DNA of 44,647 bases from Bacteroidia bacterium (lineage in GTDB: Bacteria > Bacteroidota > Bacteroidia > Bacteroidales > VadinHA17): positions 1 to 44,647 of the forward strand of contig JAPLDX010000108.1 of assembly GCA_026391215.1 (NCBI GenBank). The letters run 5' to 3'. The notes beneath the pieces were generated by a model. It was not told where the DNA came from. It searched no databases and saw only the letters and a program-made list of their open reading frames with translations. Position 1 is the stretch's first letter; each line of letters begins with the position of its first letter. Of the stretch, positions 26,333 to 35,168 are shown one piece after another. The translations under genes were made by a program, and so were the position numbers.

Positions 26333-28453
26333 ATGAGGAAAAAAGTTGCTTATATTTTACGAACCATTGTTTGTTTTATGGCATTATTTTTAGTGCTGTT
26401 GAGATCAAATGCTCAGGAAATTAATGGTCAAAATACATTGGTCAATCATCAGGAAGAAAGAAACAAACAATATGATTGGCAGACTATTTGCACAGTGGAG
26501 GATGTTTGCAAAGTATACCCACAATTAATGATTACCCTTTTAGATGCTTTGAACATGAACTATGAGGGCCTCCGGGAAGTAAAAATGGCTCATGAAAATG
26601 GAGATATTACTCTTGCATGCACCCTGTTGCTCGACTATTACAAAAACAGCAACAAAATGCCTTTTGTCTGGCAAGTCCCGGTATTCTCAAAAAACATTAA
26701 CACCGTTGCTGACTCAAATTTGCAAAATATCTTCACTTTCTATAATAAGACTTACACAGTACCCCGAGATTCGAATGGTCATCTTAAATGGAATTACCAT
26801 GGTCCTGAGGATGATATTGAATGGGCATGGGCACTTAATCGCCATCATCATTTAGGGATATTGCTTGATGCTTATTTGCAGTCAGGTAATCCTGACTATT
26901 CCAGAGCAATAGATAGCAATATAAAAGACTGGATAATAAGCAGTTTACCTTATCCGGGGAAAAAGAGTGGCACAGAATTATGGAGGGGACTTGAAGTAAG
27001 CTTTCGTATAAAAGTATGGGCCAGAATTTTTTATACACTAATGAATTGCGATGATCTTTGCCCAGCCACCCGACTGCTGATTTTGAGCAGTATTTCCGAT
27101 CATGCTCATTATTCGCGTAATTTTCATAACCAGGGTAACTGGCTGACTATGGAAATGTCAGGACTCGCAATGGCTGCCATTTCATGGCCGGAATTTAATG
27201 AATCACCCTCATGGATTGCCTACTCTAAGGAAACCATAACAAAGAGCATGATGGGACAGGTTTATCCTGATGGTGTTCAAACCGAGTTGACTTCTGGTTA
27301 TCACCTGACTGCACTCGTTAACTTTAATCTTTTTAGGGACATTTGTCTGCAGTCAAATGAGTCATTGCCTGAAATATTCGAAGAGCAGATTGAGAAAATG
27401 TGGAATTACCTGGCTTACACGATGCGACCAGATGGGTATAGTCTTCTTAATAATGATTCAGATCTCAGAGACAACCGTGAAAAAGTCATAAATGCTTCAA
27501 CTGTTTATAAGAGAAAAGACTGGCTTTATCTTGCAACAAACGGAAAGGAAGGACAGGAACCATATGGTGAGCCATCAGTTTTTTTCCCATATGCTGGTCA
27601 TCTGATTATGCGAAGTGGTTATGAACCGGAGGCTCAGTATGGCTTTTTTGACATAGGACCATGGGGTACCGGTCATCAGCATAATGACAAGCTTAATATT
27701 TCCATATCCGCATTTGGCCAAGAATTTCTAGTCGATGGGGGCAGATTTGCTTACACGGGAGAAGTAGCTAAAAAATTCAGGAGTTATGCACGCGGAAGTT
27801 CTGGTCATAATGTAATACTAATAGACGGAAATGGACAGGCACCAGGACCAAATCTTGCTAATCAACCTCTTAATGGAGGAAATTTTACAATATCGGAAAA
27901 ATTCGACTATGCATGGGGATCGTTTAATAAGTTTAACGATACGGAAGGAATATGTGATCATACGCGTGCACTATTATATGTCAGAGATAAGTTCTGGATT
28001 GTTGTAGATCGTATAAGCACAGATCGTCCCCGGAAAATAGAAACATTATGGCACTGGCACCCCGATTGTACAGTCGAACCTGATGGAAAAAACTCAGTTT
28101 CTGGAAAAAACAGTAAGGGGAACCTGGAGATTATCCCGGTTGGTTTTCGACGACATAATCTGTCCTTTGTAAAAGGGCAGGAGAAACCTGTTATCCAAGG
28201 ATGGTACAGCAAGCAATATAATAGTGCAGTACCAAATGTCACAAGTATCTATTCTGATGAAATAAAAGGTAATACTACATTTGTTTGGATATTGTATCCC
28301 TCATCAGGTAAGTTACAACCCATAAAAGCAAAATTGGTAACTGAGAATGAAACTGATGTGAATATCAGAGTTACAAATGCAAAAGGTGACAGATGGGAAA
28401 TTACGATACCATTTTCAAACAGTAATAAAGTTGTTTTAAGATCAAATCATTAA
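26333..28453 (+). CDS. Heparinase II/III-family polysaccharide lyase-like protein
   Basis: A 706-residue exported protein (signal ending ...LLRSNAQ). The N-terminal half (about 50-400) is an alginate-lyase-like (alpha/alpha) toroid (WNYHGPEDDIEWAWALNRHHHL, FHNQGNWLTMEMSGLAMAA, TELTSGYHLTAL). The C-terminal half holds the heparinase II/III beta-sandwich with GTGHQHNDKLNISISAFGQEFLVDGG. The Tyr and His residues typical of the family's catalytic site are available (Tyr in SGYH, His in GHQHND). Lyases of this fold cleave uronic-acid polysaccharides by beta-elimination. The GH105 gene in the same block is the natural next step. Substrate unknown. It is the last gene of the plus-strand block, 37 bp after GH172. 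Confidence 0.9.
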   Translation: MRKKVAYILRTIVCFMALFLVLLRSNAQEINGQNTLVNHQEERNKQYDWQTICTVEDVCKVYPQLMITLLDALNMNYEGLREVKMAHENGDITLACTLLLDYYKNSNKMPFVWQVPVFSKNINTVADSNLQNIFTFYNKTYTVPRDSNGHLKWNYHGPEDDIEWAWALNRHHHLGILLDAYLQSGNPDYSRAIDSNIKDWIISSLPYPGKKSGTELWRGLEVSFRIKVWARIFYTLMNCDDLCPATRLLILSSISDHAHYSRNFHNQGNWLTMEMSGLAMAAISWPEFNESPSWIAYSKETITKSMMGQVYPDGVQTELTSGYHLTALVNFNLFRDICLQSNESLPEIFEEQIEKMWNYLAYTMRPDGYSLLNNDSDLRDNREKVINASTVYKRKDWLYLATNGKEGQEPYGEPSVFFPYAGHLIMRSGYEPEAQYGFFDIGPWGTGHQHNDKLNISISAFGQEFLVDGGRFAYTGEVAKKFRSYARGSSGHNVILIDGNGQAPGPNLANQPLNGGNFTISEKFDYAWGSFNKFNDTEGICDHTRALLYVRDKFWIVVDRISTDRPRKIETLWHWHPDCTVEPDGKNSVSGKNSKGNLEIIPVGFRRHNLSFVKGQEKPVIQGWYSKQYNSAVPNVTSIYSDEIKGNTTFVWILYPSSGKLQPIKAKLVTENETDVNIRVTNAKGDRWEITIPFSNSNKVVLRSNH

Positions 28454-28454
28454 T

Positions 28455-28481
28455 ATGCCATTGATGAAATTAGTGTGGCAT
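28455..28481. terminator. Weak inverted repeat between convergent genes
   Basis: ATGCCA (28455-28460) and TGGCAT (28476-28481) can form a 6-bp stem between the lyase gene and the convergent TIM-barrel gene. No T-run follows; termination there is only a guess. Confidence 0.25.
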
Positions 28482-28517
28482 TGTAATCTTGAGGATACAA
28501 GGAAATAAATCACATAT

Positions 28518-29405
28518 TTATTTCTCCATTGCATATTGTTTTTTGTATTCTTCCCAGATTTGCAGCGAACGTGTTAAAGTTTCAACAGCATCGCCGGAAA
28601 GATGATAACATTGAAGGCCTATGGGCCCGCGATAACCATTGTCTCTCAGTGACTTCACAAAATGATAAGTATCAAATGATCCCTGACCTAATGGTTGTAT
28701 CAACCGGTCCCATCCCATGCTTTTGGTGTCCCCATTATCAGCACCGCATATATTTACCGCAAACAAATATGGAGCAAATTCTTTAATTTTTTCGTCTATT
28801 CCTTCAGATCCTTCGACCTTAAGTAAATGGCAAAGATTCATTGCAGAACCGTAGTTTTTCCTGTCAACCATTTTCGCAAGTTTCACACTATGTGCTACAG
28901 TTTCACAGTAAGTTGACAGATGTGGATAAATGCACAACTTAATACCATAAGGAAGTGAATAATCAGAAAGATCACGTAATACTGCGACGATTAATTTATC
29001 ACCTGTCTCTTTATTATTCTTATAAGTATTACTTTGAATATAGAAATAAATTATACTTCCATTTGAAGATGATTTAATCATCGTTTTAATCTCATTAGCC
29101 GAGGTATCATCAAGTTTCCCATCTGCATTAAAATTTAGTGCGACATAATTAACAGGCATCTTTAGACCTTCTTCATCAAGTGCTTTTTTAAGTTCAAAAA
29201 AATCTTTATATCCGAAACCTTCTAAACCGTCATACCCAATGGTTTTTAATAATTTTGCCTTTTCAGATGCAGTTTGTGGTGCATTCTTGAACCATTTTAA
29301 AGTGTTTTGAGCATAAAAAATATTATTCAGCTTTTTTTTAGGGTACGCAATACACGAAACCAGAACTAAACTGAAAATTACGATTACAAACATTTTCATT
29401 TTCAT
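28518..29405 (-). CDS. Xylose-isomerase-like TIM-barrel lipoprotein (sugar isomerase/epimerase or keto-glycal hydratase family)
   Basis: A 295-residue protein with a lipoprotein signal (LVLVSC, Cys18), so it acts outside the cytoplasm. The body is an AP-endonuclease-2/xylose-isomerase-like TIM barrel: KAKLLKTIGYDGLEGFGYKD, YGIKLCIYPHLSTYCETV, YGSAMNLCHLLKVEG, FAVNICGAD and GYRGPIGLQCYHLSG, with metal-ligand-type Glu, His and Asp residues at strand ends. In the 3-keto-glycoside pathway of Bacteroides (BT2156-type), an exported member hydrates 2-hydroxy-3-keto-glycal. The DUF1080 and oxidoreductase genes nearby make this role plausible. It starts 11 bp after the methyltransferase stop codon, in one operon with it. 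Confidence 0.85.
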   Translation of the reverse strand: MKMKMFVIVIFSLVLVSCIAYPKKKLNNIFYAQNTLKWFKNAPQTASEKAKLLKTIGYDGLEGFGYKDFFELKKALDEEGLKMPVNYVALNFNADGKLDDTSANEIKTMIKSSSNGSIIYFYIQSNTYKNNKETGDKLIVAVLRDLSDYSLPYGIKLCIYPHLSTYCETVAHSVKLAKMVDRKNYGSAMNLCHLLKVEGSEGIDEKIKEFAPYLFAVNICGADNGDTKSMGWDRLIQPLGQGSFDTYHFVKSLRDNGYRGPIGLQCYHLSGDAVETLTRSLQIWEEYKKQYAMEK

Positions 29406-29416
29406 ATTTTGTTGAT

Positions 29417-30679
29417 CTAGGAATTAATTTGTTTCAACATATCTATCATAGCTACTAAGTTTTCAACAGGAACGTTGGCTTGAACATTATGCACTGTGTT
29501 AAAAACAAAGCCCCCATCCTTCCCCAGAATCTCACATTGCTCTTTCACTTGTTTCTTTACATCTTCAGGTTTTCCGAAGGCAAGTACTTTTTGGGTATCG
29601 ACACCTCCACCCCAAAATACCAGCCGCTCGTTATATTTTTGTTTTAACTGAAGGGAATCCATTCCTTCAGCGTTGATCTGGACAGGATTCAATATATCAA
29701 ATCCCGCTCTAATGAGGTTTTCAATTAAAGGTTCAACCGCTCCGCAAGAGTGCTTGAAAGTTTTCCACCGTGTATTTTTATGAATCCAGTTATTTACCTT
29801 ACGATAAAAAGGTGCATATATTTCCTCAAAATCTTCTTTAGAACAAAACTGGGAGTTTTGTGTACCAAAATCATTGCCACAAATATAAACAGCATCTATT
29901 AGATCCTTAGAATCTCCTAATATATTGATGATTTTATGCAGATTGCATATGGCTATATCTGTCTGTTTGTCAAATACATCTATTATATAATCTTTCCTCA
30001 TGAGAATAGACATATACCATTCTGAAACATCTCGTATTCCTTTAGGATTTATAAGTCCTGTACCGGGTACCAGCCCAATATCTCCGATTGCTGTTCCCCC
30101 AAAATTGACAATTATTCCCTTCTTAGTTTTAGAAGCCTTTAACACCTGTTGGTCCCAATATGTTAGATCTTCTTCAGTTATATAACTAAATTCTTCCAGA
30201 TTATCTCTGGAATCTAATGCTGTTTCATTAATAGGTTGCTGACGTATTATAGCATCGAAGAAATATCCGCTTTCTGGCATACGACCGCTCGGTGGAACTT
30301 CTGTATTGCCCTGGGGATATAGCAAAATGCTCTTGTTTTTATCATATGTTGTACAAAATTTCCCGGGTACTAATACCGTTTGATTCCAAAAGGTTTTAAA
30401 CTCTTTCCAGTTTTCATTTGCAAAACCAAACATATTAATACGGGGACTTATCCCTATTACATCGATACCTAAAACTTCCTGTAAATCAGGTTCTATTTCA
30501 CCCAACATTTGAAAAGGCTCGATAACTTTAACAGGATTCATCGACAAACCATAATACTTGCGCAAATTTTCGACCGCAAGAACATGTATTCCAGTTGTTG
30601 GCGTACTACCAAAATCTACTACAATTCTGTCAGCTTGTTTATGCTCCAAAACTGTTTTTACTCTTTGCCTTGAATTCAT
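29417..30679 (-). CDS. UroD-family methyltransferase (MtaA/MtbA-like), candidate corrinoid partner
   Basis: The ATG at 30679 gives 420 residues; an in-frame TTG upstream (30691) is less likely. The protein follows the uroporphyrinogen-decarboxylase fold used by methylcobamide-dependent methyltransferases: MNSRQRVKTVLEHKQADRI at the start, HSCG (His310, Cys312) as the first zinc pair, WGGGVDTQ, and FVFNTVHNVQANVPVEN near the end. Known MtaA/MtbA proteins use His-x-Cys plus a later Cys; here the matching position carries His397, not Cys. It has no signal peptide and should be cytoplasmic. A true heme-pathway HemE is unlikely given the zinc pair and sugar context. It is flanked by an MFS sugar porter and the TIM-barrel gene in one operon. 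Confidence 0.85.
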   Translation of the reverse strand: MNSRQRVKTVLEHKQADRIVVDFGSTPTTGIHVLAVENLRKYYGLSMNPVKVIEPFQMLGEIEPDLQEVLGIDVIGISPRINMFGFANENWKEFKTFWNQTVLVPGKFCTTYDKNKSILLYPQGNTEVPPSGRMPESGYFFDAIIRQQPINETALDSRDNLEEFSYITEEDLTYWDQQVLKASKTKKGIIVNFGGTAIGDIGLVPGTGLINPKGIRDVSEWYMSILMRKDYIIDVFDKQTDIAICNLHKIINILGDSKDLIDAVYICGNDFGTQNSQFCSKEDFEEIYAPFYRKVNNWIHKNTRWKTFKHSCGAVEPLIENLIRAGFDILNPVQINAEGMDSLQLKQKYNERLVFWGGGVDTQKVLAFGKPEDVKKQVKEQCEILGKDGGFVFNTVHNVQANVPVENLVAMIDMLKQINS

Positions 30680-30716
30680 ATTATAAAACAACTTTATATA
30701 AACATGAAATAAGCAA

Positions 30717-32060
30717 TTAATTATCTGTTTTCTTTACGTTCCAGAGCTGTTCAATTTCTTCCAATGATTTTCCTTTTGTTTCCGGCAAATACATATAAGT
30801 AAATAGCCATTGAATAAGAGACATCAGAGCAAGGAACATAAAGGTAATAGCTCCACCAACCGACGCTAAAAAATATGGGAAAAACAGCACTATTAAAAAG
30901 TTGAATATCCATTGAGTAAATGAAGTAAATGCGACTGCCGAACCTCTGATTTTATTTGGATATATCTCTGCAACAAGAGTCCAGAAAACAGGACCAATGC
31001 AGGATGCAAAAAATGCACAAAAAAGCAAGATACAGACTAAAGTTATCATGTTATCCAGTTTGAAATAAAACGAACAGGCTAACATTATTAAAGTCAAAGT
31101 CATCCCCATTGAACCTATCAGATAGAGCAAGCGTCGCCCTGTTTTATCAATTAGCAATATTGCAATAAAAGTGAATAAACAATTAATAAGGCCGATAAAT
31201 GAAGTATTGAGTAGTGCATTCTTTATTCCAATCCCTGCTGTCATGAGAATTTTTGGGCCGTAGTCGATTATAGTATTAATCCCGCTAATCTGTACAAGAA
31301 CAGCTAAAAAGAATCCGACCAGGATCACTTTTCGCGAATTTGGTTTAAATAGCTGTCCAATAGTTACTGATTTCATATCCCCTTTTATAGAATCAGCGAT
31401 CTCTTTGATTTCGATCTCTGCCAAATCCTTGCCTCCTATTTTGGTAAGTATTTGAAATGATTTTTCTTTTTGTCCTGCCCTAAATAGCCATCGCGGGCTT
31501 TCAGGTATGAAAAATAGTCCAATGAAAAATAATAATGAAGGGACAATTCCGGTTGCAAACATCCATCGCCAACTATTATCGACATTGTGTAACCAATAAT
31601 TGATTATATATGAGACAATTATTCCTATCGTAATAGCGAGTTGATATATAGCTACCAGCATTCCCCTGTTTCTGGATGGGGCGACTTCTGCCACATACAA
31701 AGGACAGAGAACTGAAGCAGAACCAACTGATAATCCACCAAATAAACGTGCAGAAATGAACATGGCTGAGCTAATGGAAAGTGCCGTAGCTAAACTTGAA
31801 AGTGTAAAAAACAAGGCAACATATATTAGAACTTTCTTGCGACCGTATTTATCAGCTAAAATTCCAGATCCGAAAGCTCCGATAATTGCACCAACTAATA
31901 ATGAGCTTACTCCCCAACCCAATTGAAGTTCATTCCAATGAAAATATAATTGTATAAATGGTACTGCACCTGATATTATAGCAATGTCAAACCCGAACAT
32001 AAGGCCTCCCATTGTTGCTATAAAGCAAATAATGTATATATATGCGCCTTTATTTAACAT
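30717..32060 (-). CDS. MFS sugar porter (sugar:proton symporter)
   Basis: A 447-residue protein with twelve predicted membrane helices. Sugar-porter family signatures are present: GGLMFGFDIAIISGAVPF in helix 1, GSGILADKYGRKKVL between helices 2 and 3, PESPRWLFRAGQKEKS before the central loop, and the C-terminal PETKGKSLEEIE. It should import a monosaccharide or small glycoside across the inner membrane. It is the first gene of an operon with the UroD-family methyltransferase (37 bp) and the TIM-barrel lipoprotein. The imported sugar is therefore a likely substrate, or product, of those enzymes. Confidence 0.93.
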   Translation of the reverse strand: MLNKGAYIYIICFIATMGGLMFGFDIAIISGAVPFIQLYFHWNELQLGWGVSSLLVGAIIGAFGSGILADKYGRKKVLIYVALFFTLSSLATALSISSAMFISARLFGGLSVGSASVLCPLYVAEVAPSRNRGMLVAIYQLAITIGIIVSYIINYWLHNVDNSWRWMFATGIVPSLLFFIGLFFIPESPRWLFRAGQKEKSFQILTKIGGKDLAEIEIKEIADSIKGDMKSVTIGQLFKPNSRKVILVGFFLAVLVQISGINTIIDYGPKILMTAGIGIKNALLNTSFIGLINCLFTFIAILLIDKTGRRLLYLIGSMGMTLTLIMLACSFYFKLDNMITLVCILLFCAFFASCIGPVFWTLVAEIYPNKIRGSAVAFTSFTQWIFNFLIVLFFPYFLASVGGAITFMFLALMSLIQWLFTYMYLPETKGKSLEEIEQLWNVKKTDN

Positions 32061-32425
32061 ACGTTTAATTTAACTAAGCAATTGAACTTTCATAATATCT
32101 TTCTATTTGAGGCAATTTTATCCTCTTCAATAGTTTTATTTACCTTTCAAGTGGTACTCGAATAGTCATCTTTTCTCCTCCAGAGATTTTGAAAGACTAA
32201 AGGTATTATCCTAATAAATGAACGCGTTTTTATTGATAACAATCTAATATGATATTAACAATCAGCTGGTAAATATTTTTGTTTTATACTGAGTGCATTC
32301 CACTATAATATTTTTGCGTCAAAATTAAATAGTTGACTTTTTCTCAAGAAGAATTGATTAATTTACTTCTAAAACAGGTTAAGAAAATTGACCAATATTT
32401 ATATTAAATAAGCCTGATGGGCAAG
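32061..32425. other. Intergenic region upstream of the MFS operon
   Basis: No gene in 365 bp. The MFS operon promoter must lie here. ATTATCCTAATAAATG (about 32204-32220) is a weak match to the motif shared upstream of the DUF1080 and GH78 genes, at a similar distance (about 145 bp) from the start codon. No clear terminator for the upstream oxidoreductase gene is visible. Confidence 0.4.
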
Positions 32426-33919
32426 TTAGAGAGGCATATTTGGTAAATTCCATCCCTCACGATAGGTGTGCTTAATATATTCATTTGTAGATTCCACTGC
32501 ATTAAATTTAGCATACTGCGTGTTGAAATTCGGGTGACCACCTATCACTTTAAATTCATTGGAAGTAACAATATTCAATTTATCGGTAGCTGAAATATTC
32601 GTAAAACGCATATTAACAGCATCCCATTCAAGAGATTTATTGAGACTTTTTAAACGAATTGCCAGTACACCTAATAGCACCATTTCATTAAATGGACCAG
32701 CATAAGAAAAATCAGATGTAGTTTGCATCCTGTTTTCAGGCAATTCTTTGCAAGCACGAATCCAGTCTTGTTCATGTGGACCATTTATATAACCCGTTGC
32801 ACCGGGAATCCGACGTAGATAAGGCTCTATATCAGGAACACGACCTGACTTCAATCTAGCTCGAAAACCGCCACAATCAGTTATAAGTACATCTTTAGTA
32901 CCAACAAAAATGCATCCCCCTAATCTGTCGGCCATCAGGTTTTCATTTTCTGGTACAAGTTCAGAAAAGTTTGGCAAAAGCCCCCCGTCATACCAGTAGA
33001 TTTTTACCGGAGGCATAGCAACTTTAGGTAAATTCTCACGCTTAGGAAAAGAAAACTCAACTGTCTCAGCTTGAGGTGCAGATTCAGTATTAAACGTAGT
33101 AGAGCTGCCTCGAATTTTAGTTGGATATCCTAATTTTAGTGCTTTATAAACTGGATCAAGAACATGGCACGCCATATCACCAAATGCGCCAGTGCCAAAG
33201 TCCCACCATCCCCTCCAATTCCAGGGAGTATAAATATAATTATAGGGTCTCATAGGAGCAGGACCTATAAACAAATCCCAATTTAGTGTTTTTGGAACCT
33301 TCTCAACATTTGTAGGCCTTTCCAAACCTTGTGGCCATATAGGTCGGTCCGTCCATGCATGTACTTCGCTGATCTCACCTATTTCACCATTCCAAATCCA
33401 CTCACAGACCTGACGAACACCATCACCAGAATTACCTTGATTTCCCATTTGAGAAGCAACCTTATGTTCTGCTGCCAGTTTGGTAAGTAAACGTGATTCA
33501 TATATCGAATGAGTAAGTGGTTTTTGACAATATACATGCTTCCCCAATGAGATTGCTGTCGCTGCTATCACTGCATGAGTATGGTCAGGAGTAGCAATCA
33601 TCACACCATCTATTGAGTTATTCAATTCATCAAACATTCTTCGCCAATCCCAATAACGCTTTGCATTTGGAAAATCCTTGAAACAGGACTCAGCATATTT
33701 CCAATCTACATCGCATAATGCTACAATATTTTCACTTGCCATTGCACCTATATTAGGGTGCCCTTTTCCGCCGATTCCAACACCGGCAATGTTAAGTTTG
33801 TCACTTGGGGCTTTGTGTCCTAAGCCACTGATGACACTACCAGGTAATATGGTTAATCCAGCAGAAATAGTGGCGCTTTTCTTAATGAAATCGCGACGAG
33901 AAGCAATAGATGATGACAT
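32426..33919 (-). CDS. Tat-exported Gfo/Idh/MocA-family oxidoreductase (glycoside 3-oxidase candidate)
   Basis: A 497-residue protein beginning with a twin-arginine signal (SRRDFIKKSATISAGL), so it is exported folded with its cofactor. The Rossmann core follows: NIAGVGIGGKGH, ALCDVD, MIATPDHTHAVIA, and the Gfo/Idh signature KPLTHS in YCQKPLTHS. The C-terminal part is the alpha/beta substrate domain (WNWRGWWDFGTGAFGDMACHVLDP). Tat-exported members in Bacteroides act as glycoside 3-oxidoreductases. With a DUF1080 gene only 18 bp upstream and in the same operon, a role in 3-keto-glycoside chemistry is likely. Acceptor and substrate remain inferred. Confidence 0.9.
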   Translation of the reverse strand: MSSSIASRRDFIKKSATISAGLTILPGSVISGLGHKAPSDKLNIAGVGIGGKGHPNIGAMASENIVALCDVDWKYAESCFKDFPNAKRYWDWRRMFDELNNSIDGVMIATPDHTHAVIAATAISLGKHVYCQKPLTHSIYESRLLTKLAAEHKVASQMGNQGNSGDGVRQVCEWIWNGEIGEISEVHAWTDRPIWPQGLERPTNVEKVPKTLNWDLFIGPAPMRPYNYIYTPWNWRGWWDFGTGAFGDMACHVLDPVYKALKLGYPTKIRGSSTTFNTESAPQAETVEFSFPKRENLPKVAMPPVKIYWYDGGLLPNFSELVPENENLMADRLGGCIFVGTKDVLITDCGGFRARLKSGRVPDIEPYLRRIPGATGYINGPHEQDWIRACKELPENRMQTTSDFSYAGPFNEMVLLGVLAIRLKSLNKSLEWDAVNMRFTNISATDKLNIVTSNEFKVIGGHPNFNTQYAKFNAVESTNEYIKHTYREGWNLPNMPL

Positions 33920-33937
33920 TTTTCAGGATATTTAAGT

Positions 33938-34690
33938 TTATAATTCTTTTATTTTAATGTTGCAGTACCAAACTTTAGTCCCATGATTTTGAAGAGAAAT
34001 ACACCCTTCATCGAATTTCCCATAATCGGGGTAATCAATCCATTTTCCACTATTACGACGCTTTTCCCAATCATCTGAATATTTAGTATATTTTACAACA
34101 ATTTCCCCATTAAGGAGTTGAGTAACGTTGTTTCCATCAACAACCAACAGGGCATTATTCCATTCTCCAAGTGTTTTATAAGGTCTTACCATAGGTGGAT
34201 ACATTGCATAATTTGCTCCACATATTTGCCAATCCTCCAAGGGATCAGACCAGTTTTCATGATCAATAATCTGAAATTCAGGACCTGTTTCATATGGAAA
34301 CTTGTACTTAAGATTCTCAGAGACCTGATATAATATACCGCTATTAGCCCCTTTTGAAAGCTTAAAATCAACACTCAAGGCAAAATTTTTATATTTTACG
34401 TTGGTAATAATATCCTGATCCTCCTGCGCCCCAACACTATTCATAGTTAAAGTACCCTCTTCAATAGTCCAACAATCGGGAAATCCAATTAAATTATATC
34501 CATGCCAACCTTTATTAGTAGTCCCATCAAATAGTAATTTCCAGTTCTTCTTTTTTTCTAATTTAGTTATAGTATTAGGCTTTGAATCTTGGGTTAACTC
34601 TGAATAGAGTATAAGAGGATCTTTGCTCTTATTTGCACAGCTAAAAATGATGGTAAATGCCACCGTACTTAATAATACTTTCGATTTCAT
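33938..34690 (-). CDS. DUF1080 lipoprotein (3-keto-glycoside hydrolase/lyase family)
   Basis: A 250-residue lipoprotein (TIIFSC, Cys18) with one jelly-roll DUF1080 domain: WKLLFDGTTNKGWHGY, CWTIEEGTLTM, KNFALSVDFKLSKGANSGILYQV, GPEFQIIDHENW, LGEWNNALLVVDGNNVTQLLNG and a C-terminal EGCISLQNHGTKVWYCNIKI. The family is called 3-keto-disaccharide hydrolase in databases; BT2157-type members cleave 3-keto-glycosides. It precedes the Gfo/Idh/MocA gene by 18 bp in the same operon, a classic pairing. It is periplasmic or surface-anchored. Confidence 0.92.
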   Translation of the reverse strand: MKSKVLLSTVAFTIIFSCANKSKDPLILYSELTQDSKPNTITKLEKKKNWKLLFDGTTNKGWHGYNLIGFPDCWTIEEGTLTMNSVGAQEDQDIITNVKYKNFALSVDFKLSKGANSGILYQVSENLKYKFPYETGPEFQIIDHENWSDPLEDWQICGANYAMYPPMVRPYKTLGEWNNALLVVDGNNVTQLLNGEIVVKYTKYSDDWEKRRNSGKWIDYPDYGKFDEGCISLQNHGTKVWYCNIKIKEL

Positions 34691-34783
34691 TTTAATGACT
34701 CTAAAACAAATTATACAACTTATTTTACAAATTAATTATTCCTTAGGAACATTTTCTTAATCCTTTGGTTTCTCACATGCATA

Positions 34784-34838
34784 TATTATATCCATAACAA
34801 AAATGATTCTCATATATTAAAACCATACTTTTTTACTT
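34784..34838 (-). promoter_or_regulatory. Shared upstream motif, copy at the DUF1080 operon
   Basis: The plus-strand blocks ATTATATCCAT, GATTCTCATAT, AAAA and TACTTTTTT, in this order, align with 38077-38130 upstream of the GH78 gene. Both copies lie about 95-195 bp before the start codon in the same orientation. It is a candidate operator or promoter for a cluster regulator. No recognised consensus. Confidence 0.45.
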
Positions 34839-34912
34839 ATGATCTTTTTTGTATCTAGATTATGCTAGAATGCTTATGAAACACTTGTCAGTAACACATT
34901 ACTTTTAATATT

Positions 34913-34960
34913 TTAATCTTCGATCCGCTTCCAGGTGCCATCACCAAGCTGGTATGTCTG
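34913..34960 (-). pseudogene. Possible C-terminal relic of a lost gene
   Basis: On the minus strand an in-frame run QTYQLGDGTWKRIED ends in TAA. It is richer in G+C than its surroundings and reads like the end of a real protein, but a stop codon lies just upstream in frame. No source family is recognised. It may be the tail of a deleted gene of the cluster. Confidence 0.25.
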
Positions 34961-35168
34961 TTAGTAACCAGAAGTTTATATTAATTTCTTATGCTGAACT
35001 CACATTAGATTAGTACAAGTAAGATGTTATGAGATTATTTAATTGATATTGTCAATTAGAATTATTAAATGTCTTTTAGAACAGATATGAATTACCTTAT
35101 ATAGTTGTCAATTTGAAATCAGAGTTACATAGGAATTATTTCTTAAGTTATCCTGTGTAGGATTATTC

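Larger units (their letters stand above)
34691..35168. other. Intergenic region upstream of the DUF1080 operon
   Basis: No intact gene in 478 bp. It contains the shared upstream motif (34784-34838) and a short coding relic (34913-34960). The rest is strongly A+T-rich; nothing else could be supported. Confidence 0.5.

Noticed and set aside
29417..30679. Heme-pathway uroporphyrinogen decarboxylase (HemE)
   Set aside because: Zinc-type HSC pair, divergent N-terminus and sugar-operon context fit the methyltransferase branch instead.
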